A stretch of DNA of 5,945 nucleotides from an uncultured Shinella sp. (GTDB lineage Bacteria; Pseudomonadota; Alphaproteobacteria; Rhizobiales; Rhizobiaceae): NCBI GenBank assembly GCA_946886325.1, contig CAMPIK010000169.1:1-5945 (forward strand), written 5' to 3'. Each line of letters begins with the position of its first letter. The stretch's first letter is position 1. Below the pieces are notes generated by a model. That model worked only from the letters and a program-made list of their open reading frames with translations, ran no database searches and had not been told where the DNA came from. Of this stretch, positions 1-5,945 are shown piece by piece. Both the position numbers and the translations under genes were made by a program.

Positions 1-1361
1 AAGCCGAAATAGGCCTTGCCGACCGGCACCAGCATCTCCTCGCCCGCCTCGCCGGCCCAGACGCCGAAGGTGAAATCGGAATAATAGCTCGACCGCTTGC
101 CGTGGCCGCGCTGCGCATACATCATCACCGCATCGATGTTGAACGGATTGCGCTTCCACTTGAACCACGGCCCTTTCAGGCGGCCCGCCTGGTAGGGACT
201 GTCGAGCCGCTTGATCATCACGCCCTCGATGACCGGATCGGGCGGCTCGGCGCGCAGCCGGTCCAGTTCGTCCCAGCTTTCGAAGGAAATGAGGGGCGAG
301 AGGTCGAAGCGGTCATGCGGCGCCCGGTCGATCAGGGCGGCCAAGCGCTCGCGCCGCGCGACGAACCCCTCCGGCCGGACGTCCGCTTCCCCGTCGAAGA
401 GCACGTCATAGGCGCGCACGAAGGCCGGATAGTCGTCCATCATCTTTGACGTGACGGTCTTGCGGTTCAGCCGCTGCTGGAGATCGGAGAAGGTGCGCGT
501 CGCGCTGTTCGAGCGCGCCGTGCCGCCGACCAGAAGCTCGCCGTCGACGACACCCTCGAAGGCCATGGCGTCGACGATATCGGGAAAGGCGCCGGAAATA
601 TCGTCGCCGGAGCGCGAATAGAGGCGGCGCGTCTCGCCGGCGGCCGAAAGCTGCACGCGAATACCGTCCCATTTCCATTCGGCTGCAAAGTCCTTCGGGT
701 CGAGCGCGTCGAGATCGCCCTCGCCGACGGGATTGGCGAGCATCACCGAATGGAAGATCGCCGGCGTCGCCAGCACCGGCCGCTCCTCGGCCCCTTCGAG
801 CCAGGCGAAGAGCGATTCATAGGGCGGTTCCAGACCATGCCACAGCGTTTCGATCTCGGTGACGTCGATGCCGGAGAATTCGGCGAGCGCCTGCTTGGCC
901 ATGCGGGCGGAAACGCCGATCCGGAGGCCCCCCGTCGCGAGCTTGAGGAAGGCGAAACGCGACGGGGGATCGAGCCTTTCCATCAGATCACGCACGGCGG
1001 AGCGCACCTCCAGCCGCCCGAGCCCGTTCATCAGCTCGATCACCTGGCCGAGGCGCGGCAGGTCGCCGGTAACGGAGCGCTCCTTGCGCTCCTGATCCCA
1101 GACGAGCGCGATCGTTTCGGCGAGGTCTCCGACATAGTCATAGGAATAGCGAAACAGCACCTCGTCCATGCGCTCCATGACAAGCTCGCGCAGCATCGCC
1201 GGCTTGACGCTCTTCAGGTCCAGCGTGCCGGCAATGGCGGCAAGTCCGTAACCACGATCCGGATCGGGCGTATCGCGAAAATAGTCGGCGAGCAGCTTGA
1301 GCTTGCCGTTGCGCGACGGGGTGAGGACGAGCCGGTCAAGGAGCGTGGCGAAGGCTTTCAT
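1..1361 (-). CDS. ATP-dependent DNA ligase, ligase-associated DNA damage response type (3' end beyond window)
   Basis: This gene seals nicks in duplex DNA through a lysine-AMP intermediate. It belongs to the bacterial ATP-dependent ligases named for a cisplatin damage response and found beside an MBL exonuclease, an Lhr-type helicase and PdeM. About 453 codons are visible. The N-terminal DNA-binding domain spans about residues 1-200. The nucleotidyltransferase core follows, with motif I KWDG (the AMP-accepting Lys is about K230), a DGE at about 273-275, EGVMIK at 379-384 and motif V KWK at 401-403. The start of the OB-fold domain is present, but the C-terminal motif VI would lie beyond base 1. 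Relatives are usually about 530-540 residues, so some 80 residues are missing only because the window ends. The ATG at 1361 gives a typical N-terminus (MKAFATLLDRLVLTPSRNGK). A GTG three codons upstream is possible, and no strong Shine-Dalgarno site is seen. The matching exonuclease lies upstream on the same strand, but 493 bp away. Confidence 0.95.
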   Translation of the reverse strand, partial: MKAFATLLDRLVLTPSRNGKLKLLADYFRDTPDPDRGYGLAAIAGTLDLKSVKPAMLRELVMERMDEVLFRYSYDYVGDLAETIALVWDQERKERSVTGDLPRLGQVIELMNGLGRLEVRSAVRDLMERLDPPSRFAFLKLATGGLRIGVSARMAKQALAEFSGIDVTEIETLWHGLEPPYESLFAWLEGAEERPVLATPAIFHSVMLANPVGEGDLDALDPKDFAAEWKWDGIRVQLSAAGETRRLYSRSGDDISGAFPDIVDAMAFEGVVDGELLVGGTARSNSATRTFSDLQQRLNRKTVTSKMMDDYPAFVRAYDVLFDGEADVRPEGFVARRERLAALIDRAPHDRFDLSPLISFESWDELDRLRAEPPDPVIEGVMIKRLDSPYQAGRLKGPWFKWKRNPFNIDAVMMYAQRGHGKRSSYYSDFTFGVWAGEAGEEMLVPVGKAYFG

Positions 1362-1441
1362 GGCTGCCACTCGTTGCCGGGGATGCAGGATGCGGACGGA
1401 TCCGCTTGAACGAGATCCGGCGCCGTCATATCTTTTATCGT
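1362..1441. other. Divergent intergenic region between ligase and small membrane ORF
   Basis: This spacer separates the ligase start from the oppositely oriented small gene. Its right part, about 1428-1475 and running into the small ORF, is noticeably more AT-rich than the surroundings. It is therefore the likeliest place for a ligase promoter reading leftwards or a small-gene promoter reading rightwards. I could not find a convincing -35/-10 pair with normal spacing on either strand, so no promoter is called. Confidence 0.3.
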
Positions 1442-1621
1442 ATGGGTAGACTTCATAGAGCCATAACAACCGTGCTCAGCCTGATCGGCCTTCTGGCCGG
1501 TGTCGTGCTTGGGTTTCACCTCGCCGGAATTCTCGGCGCGATCACGTTCGGGCCGGTCGGTGCGCTGGCCGGGCTCATTGTCGGCATGTTGCATATCCGC
1601 CTTCTCGGGCTTTTGAACTAG
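1442..1621 (+). CDS. Small hydrophobic protein with two predicted membrane helices, unknown function
   Basis: I do not recognise a family. The product from the ATG at 1442 is 59 residues. It has a short basic N-terminus (MGRLHRA) and then two hydrophobic segments, about residues 8-29 and 31-57, both rich in glycine and alanine with small-xxx-small spacing (for example LLAGVVLG, GALAGLIVG). It is therefore probably an inner-membrane protein with tightly packed helices. An in-frame TTG at 1406 would add 12 residues (MNEIRRRHIFYR) and give 71. I prefer the ATG because the codons just after it are AT-rich and rare (AGA, AGA, ATA), as is common at translation starts, but neither start has a clear ribosome binding site. 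It is the only plus-strand gene I accept inside the window. It diverges from the ligase and converges on the exonuclease. The rest of the ORF uses GC-rich third positions like its neighbours. Confidence 0.6.
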   Translation: MGRLHRAITTVLSLIGLLAGVVLGFHLAGILGAITFGPVGALAGLIVGMLHIRLLGLLN

Positions 1622-1672
1622 ACCTCGTCCAGGCAAGAATACGACTTCGGCTTCCGCCCTCGTAGCCGGCGG

Positions 1673-1810
1673 GCACCCTCTTCTCCCCTCGGGGAGAAGT
1701 GCCGAGCGCATGCGAGGCGATGAGGGGGCTGGCGGGCAATGCGCCTTCGCTTCGCACCCCCTCATCCGACCCTTCGGGCCACCTTCTCCCCATTGGAGAG
1801 AAGAGGGTGC
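1673..1810. repeat. RIME-like palindromic intergenic repeat
   Basis: This is a nested palindromic unit of about 138 bp. Its ends, 1673-1688 and 1795-1810, form a 16-bp inverted repeat with 15 matches. The left arm also folds on itself (CTTCTCCCC at 1680-1688 with GGGGAGAAG at 1691-1699, two-base loop). The right arm does the same with one mismatch (1783-1791 with 1795-1803). A third perfect 10-bp pair, GATGAGGGGG (1719-1728) with CCCCCTCATC (1757-1766), lies between them. The word content (CCCTCATCCGACC, CCACCTTCTCCCC) and the two-palindrome layout resemble RIME, the Rhizobium-specific intergenic mosaic element. It lies just downstream of both the exonuclease and the small membrane gene, so it could affect transcript ends or mRNA stability. 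No hairpin here is followed by a good U-tract, so I do not call it an intrinsic terminator. The family assignment rests on recognition of the sequence words, not on alignment. Confidence 0.75.
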
Positions 1811-1854
1811 AAGCTGCCCACGCTGCGCCAATGTCGCGCCGGAGTTTTCCTGCA

Positions 1855-2865
1855 TCAATCCCCCTCGTCCTCGTAGCCGACGAGGTGCAGCGGGCGGGCC
1901 GGGATGCCTTGCAGCCCGCACCAGCGCACCAGCGCCTCTTCGCGGCCGTGCGTGACCCAGACCTCGCGCGGCGCCAACTCGCGGATGGTCTCCGTCAGTT
2001 CCGGCCAGTCGCAATGATCTGAGATGACGAGCGGCAGTTCGACGCCGCCCTGTTTTGCCCGCTGCCGCACCATCATCCAGCCCGACGCGAAGGAAATCAG
2101 CGGTTCGTTGAAGCGCCGCGCCCAGCGGTCGGCGAAGGCGGATGGCGGGCCGACGATGACGGCGCCGCGAAAATCGGTGGGGTCGCTCTTGTCGAGTGTC
2201 GCCGGCCGGAGATCGCCGAGCGCGATGCCGCGGCTGACATAATAGTCGCAGAGTTTTGCCAGCGAGCCGTGGATATAGATCGGCCGGTCGTAGCCGCAGT
2301 CGCGCAGCAGCCGGATGACGCGCTGCGCCTTGCCGAGCGAATAGGCGCCGAGCATGTGGCTGCGCTCGGGAAACTGGCGCAGCGACGTCAGCAGCTTCGC
2401 CATCTCGGCTTTGGGGTCGGGATGATGGAAGACCGGCAGGCCGAAGGTCGCCTCGGTGATGAAGACGTCGCAGGCGACCGGCTCATAGGGCGCGCAGGTC
2501 GGATCGATGCCGCGCTTGTAGTCGCCCGAGACGCAGAAGCGCGTGCCGCCCGTCTCGATCGCGATCTGCGCCGAGCCGAGCACATGGCCGGCCGGGTGGA
2601 AGGAGACGCGCGCGCCGCCGACGTCGATCGTCTCGCCGAAGGCCGCCGCCTGCTCCGAGCCGCAGAAATCCGCGCCGTAGCGGATCGCCATGATGTCGAG
2701 CGTCTCGCGCGTCGCCAGCACATGGCCGTGGCCGGCGCGCGCATGGTCGGAATGGCCATGGGTCACGAGGGCGCGGGCGACCGGGCGCACCGGATCGACA
2801 TAAAAATCGCCGGCGGGACAATAAAGGCCGGCGGGCGCGGGATGGAGCAACTGGTCTGGCTTCAT
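1855..2865 (-). CDS. Ligase-associated DNA exonuclease, MBL/beta-CASP fold
   Basis: This 336-residue protein is a metal-dependent nuclease of the CPSF73/SNM1-like branch of the metallo-beta-lactamase superfamily, in the group called ligase-associated DNA damage response exonuclease. It should trim DNA ends for the adjacent ligase. The metal-binding motifs are complete: THGHSDH (H36, H38, D40, H41), H94 in PAGHVLGSAQ, and D115 in SGDYKR. The beta-CASP motifs are also present: E138 in ITEATFG (A), H284 in SDHCDWPEL (B) and H306 in VTHGRE (C), with the cap segment AYSLGKAQRV at about 174-183. There is no signal peptide, so it acts in the cytoplasm. The length is normal for the family and the gene looks intact. 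The ATG at 2865 starts right before the conserved LLHPAPAGLYCPAGDFYVDP region, although its ribosome binding site is weak. It lies 64 nt after the MarR gene on the same strand with no clear terminator between, so the two may share a transcript. Confidence 0.93.
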   Translation of the reverse strand: MKPDQLLHPAPAGLYCPAGDFYVDPVRPVARALVTHGHSDHARAGHGHVLATRETLDIMAIRYGADFCGSEQAAAFGETIDVGGARVSFHPAGHVLGSAQIAIETGGTRFCVSGDYKRGIDPTCAPYEPVACDVFITEATFGLPVFHHPDPKAEMAKLLTSLRQFPERSHMLGAYSLGKAQRVIRLLRDCGYDRPIYIHGSLAKLCDYYVSRGIALGDLRPATLDKSDPTDFRGAVIVGPPSAFADRWARRFNEPLISFASGWMMVRQRAKQGGVELPLVISDHCDWPELTETIRELAPREVWVTHGREEALVRWCGLQGIPARPLHLVGYEDEGD

Positions 2866-2929
2866 GAGGGCTCAAGATAGCGGCCCCGGCGGCGCTTGCC
2901 AGTGCCCTTGCGCGGAATCGATGCGTCCA

Positions 2930-3382
2930 TCATGCGATGGCGCGCATCCCGGCCCTAAGCGACGCGAGGTCGATGTTCTTCGACACCAGTTCCGCATCGA
3001 CCTTCGCATGCGTCGAGGTCCAGATCTTGAAGGCTTCGGTCAGAAGTGCCCTGCCCTCGATCGTCAGCCGCAGGAGGCGGCCGCGGCGGTCGCGCGGGTC
3101 CGGCTCGACGGCAACGAGACCCCGCCGCTCCAGCGGCTTCAGCGCCGCCGTCAGCGTCGTGCGGTCCATGGCCAGCACCGAGGCCACCGGCCCCATCGGC
3201 GGCGGCTCGGGCCGATTGAGCGCCATCAGCAGCGAAAACTGGCCGTTCGTCAGGCCGAAGGGCCGCAGCGCATCGTCGAACCGCCGCCCCAGTGCGCGCG
3301 CCGCGCGCTGCGCATGCAGGCAGAGGCAATGGTCGCGCACAAATAGCGTCTTGTCATAGGGAATCAGGTCGATCTCGGACAT
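2930..3382 (-). CDS. MarR-family winged-helix transcriptional regulator
   Basis: This encodes a 150-residue DNA-binding protein, normal length for MarR regulators, which act as dimers and usually repress until a small ligand or oxidant releases them. The N-terminal dimerisation helices include CLCLHAQRAARALGRRFDDA (about 19-38), followed by LRPFGLTNGQFSLLMAL. The winged helix-turn-helix runs from about 64 to 108, with the recognition helix near MDRTTLTAALKPLERRGL (72-89) and the wing DPRDRRGRLLRLT (95-107). This matches a common proteobacterial subfamily carrying an N-terminal CLC motif; here the cysteines are C19 and C21. The ATG at 3382 has no visible Shine-Dalgarno site, and the predicted promoter lies so close that the transcript may be almost leaderless. 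The exonuclease gene follows 64 nt downstream in the same direction. The ligand and targets cannot be read from the sequence; self-regulation, and possibly control of the exonuclease, are inferences. Confidence 0.92.
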   Translation of the reverse strand: MSEIDLIPYDKTLFVRDHCLCLHAQRAARALGRRFDDALRPFGLTNGQFSLLMALNRPEPPPMGPVASVLAMDRTTLTAALKPLERRGLVAVEPDPRDRRGRLLRLTIEGRALLTEAFKIWTSTHAKVDAELVSKNIDLASLRAGMRAIA

Positions 3383-3390
3383 CGACCAGT

Positions 3391-3418
3391 ATTGTTGATA
3401 TCAACCTAATAAAGTCAA
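3391..3418 (-). promoter_or_regulatory. Predicted sigma70-type promoter of the MarR gene
   Basis: Read on the minus strand, TTGACT (3418-3413) matches five of six bases of a -35 box. AACAAT (3396-3391), 16 nt further on, matches four of six bases of a -10 box. Transcription would begin near 3383-3385, only a few bases before the ATG at 3382. The region is distinctly AT-rich compared with its flanks. It is a prediction from the motif match only. Confidence 0.5.
3394..3405. promoter_or_regulatory. Candidate MarR operator palindrome
   Basis: GTTGATATCAAC is a perfect 12-bp palindrome. It lies 11 bp upstream of the MarR start codon, between the predicted -35 and -10 boxes and overlapping the -10. 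TATT on the left and AATA on the right extend the symmetry if two bases are skipped. MarR proteins typically bind palindromes of about this size and AT content in their own promoters, so this is probably the autoregulatory site. The binding itself is inferred. Confidence 0.55.
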
Positions 3419-3419
3419 G

Positions 3420-3437
3420 GTCCGGCTGCGGCCGGAC
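3420..3437 (-). terminator. Probable terminator hairpin after the GGDEF-EAL gene
   Basis: GTCCGGC (3420-3426) pairs perfectly with GCCGGAC (3431-3437) around a four-base loop, giving a GC-rich 7-bp stem 15 nt downstream of the TAG stop of the GGDEF-EAL gene. On the minus strand it is followed by CTTGACTTTATT, which is only moderately T-rich, so termination may be partial. The T-rich tail is also the -35 region of the MarR promoter. Confidence 0.5.
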
Positions 3438-3452
3438 GCTGCCGGATACTCC

Positions 3453-5753
3453 CTAGATGTTCGGGATGCGCAGCAGCGCTTCGAGCGCCTTGGCCTCGAT
3501 CGGGCGGCTCAGATAATAGCCCTGGATCTCGTCGCAGCCGGCCTCGCGCAGGAAATCCACCTGCTCGCGGGTCTCGACGCCCTCGGCGATCACCTTGAGC
3601 TGCAGCGTGTGGGAGAGCGAGATGATGGCGCGCGCAATCGCGGCATCGTCCTGGTCATCCGGCAGGTCCTTGACGAAGGAACGGTCGATCTTCAGCCGCC
3701 CGACGGGGAAGCGTTTTAGTGCGCTGAGGCTCGAATAGCCGGTGCCGAAATCGTCGATCGCCAGATGCACGCCGAGTTCCTCCAGCCGGTGCATCGTCTC
3801 GACGGCCTGCTGAACGTCCTGCATGATCAGGCTTTCGGTCAGCTCGAGTTCGAGGTAGCGCGCTTCCAGCCCGCTTTTCTCCAGCGCCCGCGCCACGCGC
3901 TCGACCCAGTCCTTCTCCTGGAACTGGCGCGCCGACACGTTGACGCTGACGACGATCGGCGGCAGGCCGGCATCCTGCCAGGCCTTGTTTTGGCGGCAGG
4001 CGGCATTCAGCGTCCAGTCGCCGATCGGCCCGATCAGCCCGGTCTCTTCGGCGAGCGGAATGAAATCGCCCGGCGGCACCATGCCACGCTCCGGATGCCG
4101 CCAGCGGATCAGGCTTTCGACGGCGAAGATGCGGCCGGTCGATAGATCCATCTGCGGCTGGTAGTGCAGCACGAATTCCCGGCGGGCGATCGCCTCGCGC
4201 AGTTCTTCCTGCCGCAGCAGCTTCTCATGGGCATGGCTTGCCATCTCGGCGGAGAAGAACTGCAGGCTGTCGCGGCCCTTCTCCTTGGCCCGGTACATGG
4301 CCGCATCGGCATTGGCGAGCAGTTCGGTGGCGTTGCGCCCGTGGTCCGGATAAAGCGCGACGCCCATGCTGCAGGTGACCTGGAACGAGCGTTCGCCGAG
4401 CATGACAGGTTCGGCAATCGCCTGGCGCACCTCCTCCAGCCGCTCCTCGACGTTTTCGCCCCTGCGCAGCTTGCCGCCGATCAGGACGACGAACTCGTCG
4501 CCGCCGAGGCGGATGATCGTGTCGGTCGGGCGCACGCAGGTCAGCATGCGGGCGGTCACGACCTTGAGCAGTTCGTCGCCGGCATTGTGGCCGAGACTGT
4601 CGTTGACCAGCTTGAAATTGTCGAGGTCGAGGAAGGCAAGTGCCACCGTCCCGTCGCGGTCATCCGCCTCCTCGATGGCGGTCGCGATGCGCTCCGAGAG
4701 CATGCCGCGGTTCGGCAGGCCGGTCAGCGTGTCGTGATGCGCCATGAACTGGATGCGGTCTTCCGATTCCTTGCGCTCGATGGCGATGCCGGCGATATGG
4801 GTCGCCATGCCGACGAGCTTCTGGCATTCGGCTGGCGGCTTGCCGGGCGTGCGGGAATAAAGCGCGAAGGAGCCGAGAACCTTGCCCTGGTAGGAGCGGA
4901 TCGGCGAGGACCAGCAGGCCCTGAAGCCATAGGGTTCGACGAGGCCGGTAAAGCCTTCCCACAGCGGGTCGGACTGGATGTCGGACACGATGACGGCTTC
5001 GCTTCGCCACATCGCCGTGCCGCAGGAGCCGACTTTCGGGCCGATCGCCACGCCGTCGATCGCCTGGCAAAAGACCGGATCGAGATTGGGCGCCGCACCG
5101 CTGCGCATCGTCCGGCCGTCCTCGTCGAGCAGCAGGATGGAGCCGGTGACGCCCGGAACCTGCGCCTCGATCAGCAGGATCAGCGATGAGAAGATGTCGA
5201 CGAGCGGCGCGCCGAGCGCGATCATCTTCAGGAGATGCGCCTGGCCGACATGCAGGCTCTCGTCCTTCTTGCGCCCGGTGATGTCGCGCGCGATGCCGAC
5301 GATGCCGACGATTTCGCCCGCCTGGTCGCGGATCGGCAGCTTGGAGGTCAGCAGCCACTTGCCGTTGCCGCGCGCATCGTGGACGAACTCCTCCATATCC
5401 AGCATGGGCTTGCCGGTCCGGATGATCTGCTGCTCGGTTTCGAAGAAATGGCGCGCCACATCCGGCGGGTGAAAATCGAAATCGGTCAGGCCTTCGAGGC
5501 TCTCGAGCCCCTCGCGCAGGTTGTCGGCGAGGATCGCCCGGTTGGCGACGACGAAGCGGCTGTTGCGATCCTTGAAATAGAGATAGTCCGGCACCTCGTC
5601 GATCATGGCTTCGAGCCAGAAGGTGCGGTCCTGCTGGTTGAAGGCGACGGGGAAGAGACGGTGCGCCTGCGCGACCAGCCTTTCGCCGGCCGAAATCAGC
5701 CGAAGCGCCGGGTCGATCTCGTCATTTTCCAGAAGTGACCGGTTTGTGGACAT
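3453..5753 (-). CDS. PAS-GAF-GGDEF-EAL cyclic di-GMP synthase/phosphodiesterase
   Basis: This 766-residue sensor enzyme should both make c-di-GMP from GTP and cleave it to pGpG, tuning surface attachment and motility. It has a PAS domain at about 44-162 (VPDYLYFKDRNSRFVVAN, ending VGIARDITGRK) and a GAF domain at about 172-328 (with GSCGTAMWRSEAV). The GGDEF domain is at about 334-500 with an intact GGDEF (417-421), and an inhibitory I-site RPTD (408-411) lies exactly five residues before it. The EAL domain is at about 512-762. Its signature reads ESL (546-548), which keeps the metal-binding glutamate. N605, E637 and E640 (ELTE), D667/D668 (IDDFGTGYSSL), K688, E724 and Q744 are all present, so the domain looks active. 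No signal peptide or membrane helix is seen, so the protein is cytoplasmic. The ATG at 5753 has no strong ribosome binding site but gives a normal N-terminus. Sensed ligands are unknown. It appears to be a single-gene unit. Confidence 0.96.
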   Translation of the reverse strand: MSTNRSLLENDEIDPALRLISAGERLVAQAHRLFPVAFNQQDRTFWLEAMIDEVPDYLYFKDRNSRFVVANRAILADNLREGLESLEGLTDFDFHPPDVARHFFETEQQIIRTGKPMLDMEEFVHDARGNGKWLLTSKLPIRDQAGEIVGIVGIARDITGRKKDESLHVGQAHLLKMIALGAPLVDIFSSLILLIEAQVPGVTGSILLLDEDGRTMRSGAAPNLDPVFCQAIDGVAIGPKVGSCGTAMWRSEAVIVSDIQSDPLWEGFTGLVEPYGFRACWSSPIRSYQGKVLGSFALYSRTPGKPPAECQKLVGMATHIAGIAIERKESEDRIQFMAHHDTLTGLPNRGMLSERIATAIEEADDRDGTVALAFLDLDNFKLVNDSLGHNAGDELLKVVTARMLTCVRPTDTIIRLGGDEFVVLIGGKLRRGENVEERLEEVRQAIAEPVMLGERSFQVTCSMGVALYPDHGRNATELLANADAAMYRAKEKGRDSLQFFSAEMASHAHEKLLRQEELREAIARREFVLHYQPQMDLSTGRIFAVESLIRWRHPERGMVPPGDFIPLAEETGLIGPIGDWTLNAACRQNKAWQDAGLPPIVVSVNVSARQFQEKDWVERVARALEKSGLEARYLELELTESLIMQDVQQAVETMHRLEELGVHLAIDDFGTGYSSLSALKRFPVGRLKIDRSFVKDLPDDQDDAAIARAIISLSHTLQLKVIAEGVETREQVDFLREAGCDEIQGYYLSRPIEAKALEALLRIPNI

Positions 5754-5945
5754 GAAAATTCGCGAACACCTGCCTCACCGGACGGTCGGACGACGCGATC
5801 CGGAATTCCCACTCGCCGAACGCTACACCCTAAGTAGTTATTCAAAACTGAAGAGAACCGGTGAAATACGTGCAATCCGACCGCAATGCGCCCGTTTGCG
5901 AGCATTTTTTCAGATCAGGAGCAGATGCGCCGATCCTTACCCCGG
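5754..5945. other. Non-coding leader upstream of the GGDEF-EAL gene
   Basis: This holds the presumed promoter region of the c-di-GMP gene, which reads leftwards. An AT-richer stretch at about 5826-5875 is the likely site, but no -35/-10 pair is good enough to call. A weak stem, CGCAA (5882-5886) with TTGCG (5896-5900), is followed by a run of six T (5905-5910). It might be a plus-strand terminator, but no plus-strand gene ends here. Confidence 0.4.
5925..5945 (+). CDS. Possible start of a divergent gene, cut by window edge
   Basis: AGGAG at 5917-5921 precedes an ATG at 5925 and seven open codons (MRRSLPR) before the window ends. The spacing of three bases between the purine motif and the ATG is shorter than usual, and seven codons cannot show a family. 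This is offered only as a possibility. Confidence 0.2.

Noticed and set aside
750..1409. Plus-strand open frame of 219 codons
   Set aside because: It lies antisense to the ligase gene, and its product shows no family motif.
1575..1793. Minus-strand open frame of 72 codons
   Set aside because: Most of it is the RIME-like repeat, which often gives open frames by chance.
1358..2014. Minus-strand open frame of 218 codons across the exonuclease-ligase gap
   Set aside because: It overlaps the end of the exonuclease in another frame and runs through the palindromic repeat and antisense to the small membrane gene. The product is Arg/Pro/Gly-rich with no domain.
2269..2880. Plus-strand open frame of 203 codons
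   Set aside because: It is antisense to the exonuclease, whose metal-binding motifs are complete in the other frame. The product is an Arg/Ala-rich shadow.
4164..5189. Plus-strand open frame of 341 codons
   Set aside because: It is antisense to the PAS-GAF-GGDEF-EAL gene, whose domains are unmistakable. The frame is open only because of high GC third positions, and its product has low-complexity composition and no recognisable motif.
5696..5905. Minus-strand open frame of 69 codons upstream of the GGDEF-EAL gene
   Set aside because: It overlaps the GGDEF-EAL start in another frame, has no ribosome binding site, and has codon use unlike the neighbouring genes.
5882..5910. Stem followed by T6 that looks like a plus-strand terminator
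   Set aside because: The stem is only 5 bp, the T-run starts four bases after it, and no plus-strand gene ends nearby.
1..5945. CRISPR array, tRNA, rRNA, insertion sequence or prophage signals
   Set aside because: I saw no direct repeats with regular spacing, no cloverleaf-like gene and no transposase or integrase motif. The only repeat is the palindromic element at 1673-1810.

Overview
This is GC-rich sequence with the look of an alphaproteobacterium of the Rhizobiales, most likely Rhizobiaceae. The basis is the codon usage, the alphaproteobacterial type of the ligase and ligase-associated exonuclease, and a palindromic intergenic repeat resembling the RIME elements of rhizobia. No species is assigned. 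All four large genes lie on the minus strand, so the reading order of transcription is from high to low coordinates.

Layout from right to left. At 5754-5945 there is a non-coding leader with a doubtful start of a divergent gene at the window edge. At 3453-5753 is a complete PAS-GAF-GGDEF-EAL protein that should make and/or degrade cyclic di-GMP; every catalytic motif I checked is intact. A compact hairpin (3420-3437) follows it and directly abuts the predicted promoter of the next gene. At 2930-3382 is a MarR-family regulator. A perfect 12-bp palindrome (3394-3405) lies inside its predicted promoter and is a candidate autoregulatory operator. After a 64-nt gap comes the 336-residue metallo-beta-lactamase/beta-CASP 'ligase-associated' DNA exonuclease (1855-2865). 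Then a 493-bp gap holds a RIME-like repeat (about 1673-1810) and, on the plus strand, a small two-helix membrane protein gene (1442-1621). Finally, at 1361-1, is the ATP-dependent DNA ligase of the same repair system, cut by the window edge before its C-terminus.

How the genes fit together. Exonuclease and ligase are two of the four members of a known bacterial repair cluster (ligase, beta-CASP exonuclease, Lhr-type helicase, and the PdeM/MPE phosphoesterase). The helicase and PdeM would be expected past the left edge, but they are not visible here. Two features stand out. The exonuclease and ligase genes are separated by a repeat and an opposite-strand gene, so they are probably not on one simple transcript. 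The exonuclease may instead be co-transcribed with the MarR gene, which would place a DNA-repair nuclease under a ligand-responsive repressor. The c-di-GMP gene seems to be an independent unit. I see no wholly new system; the most testable new idea is the MarR-exonuclease link.
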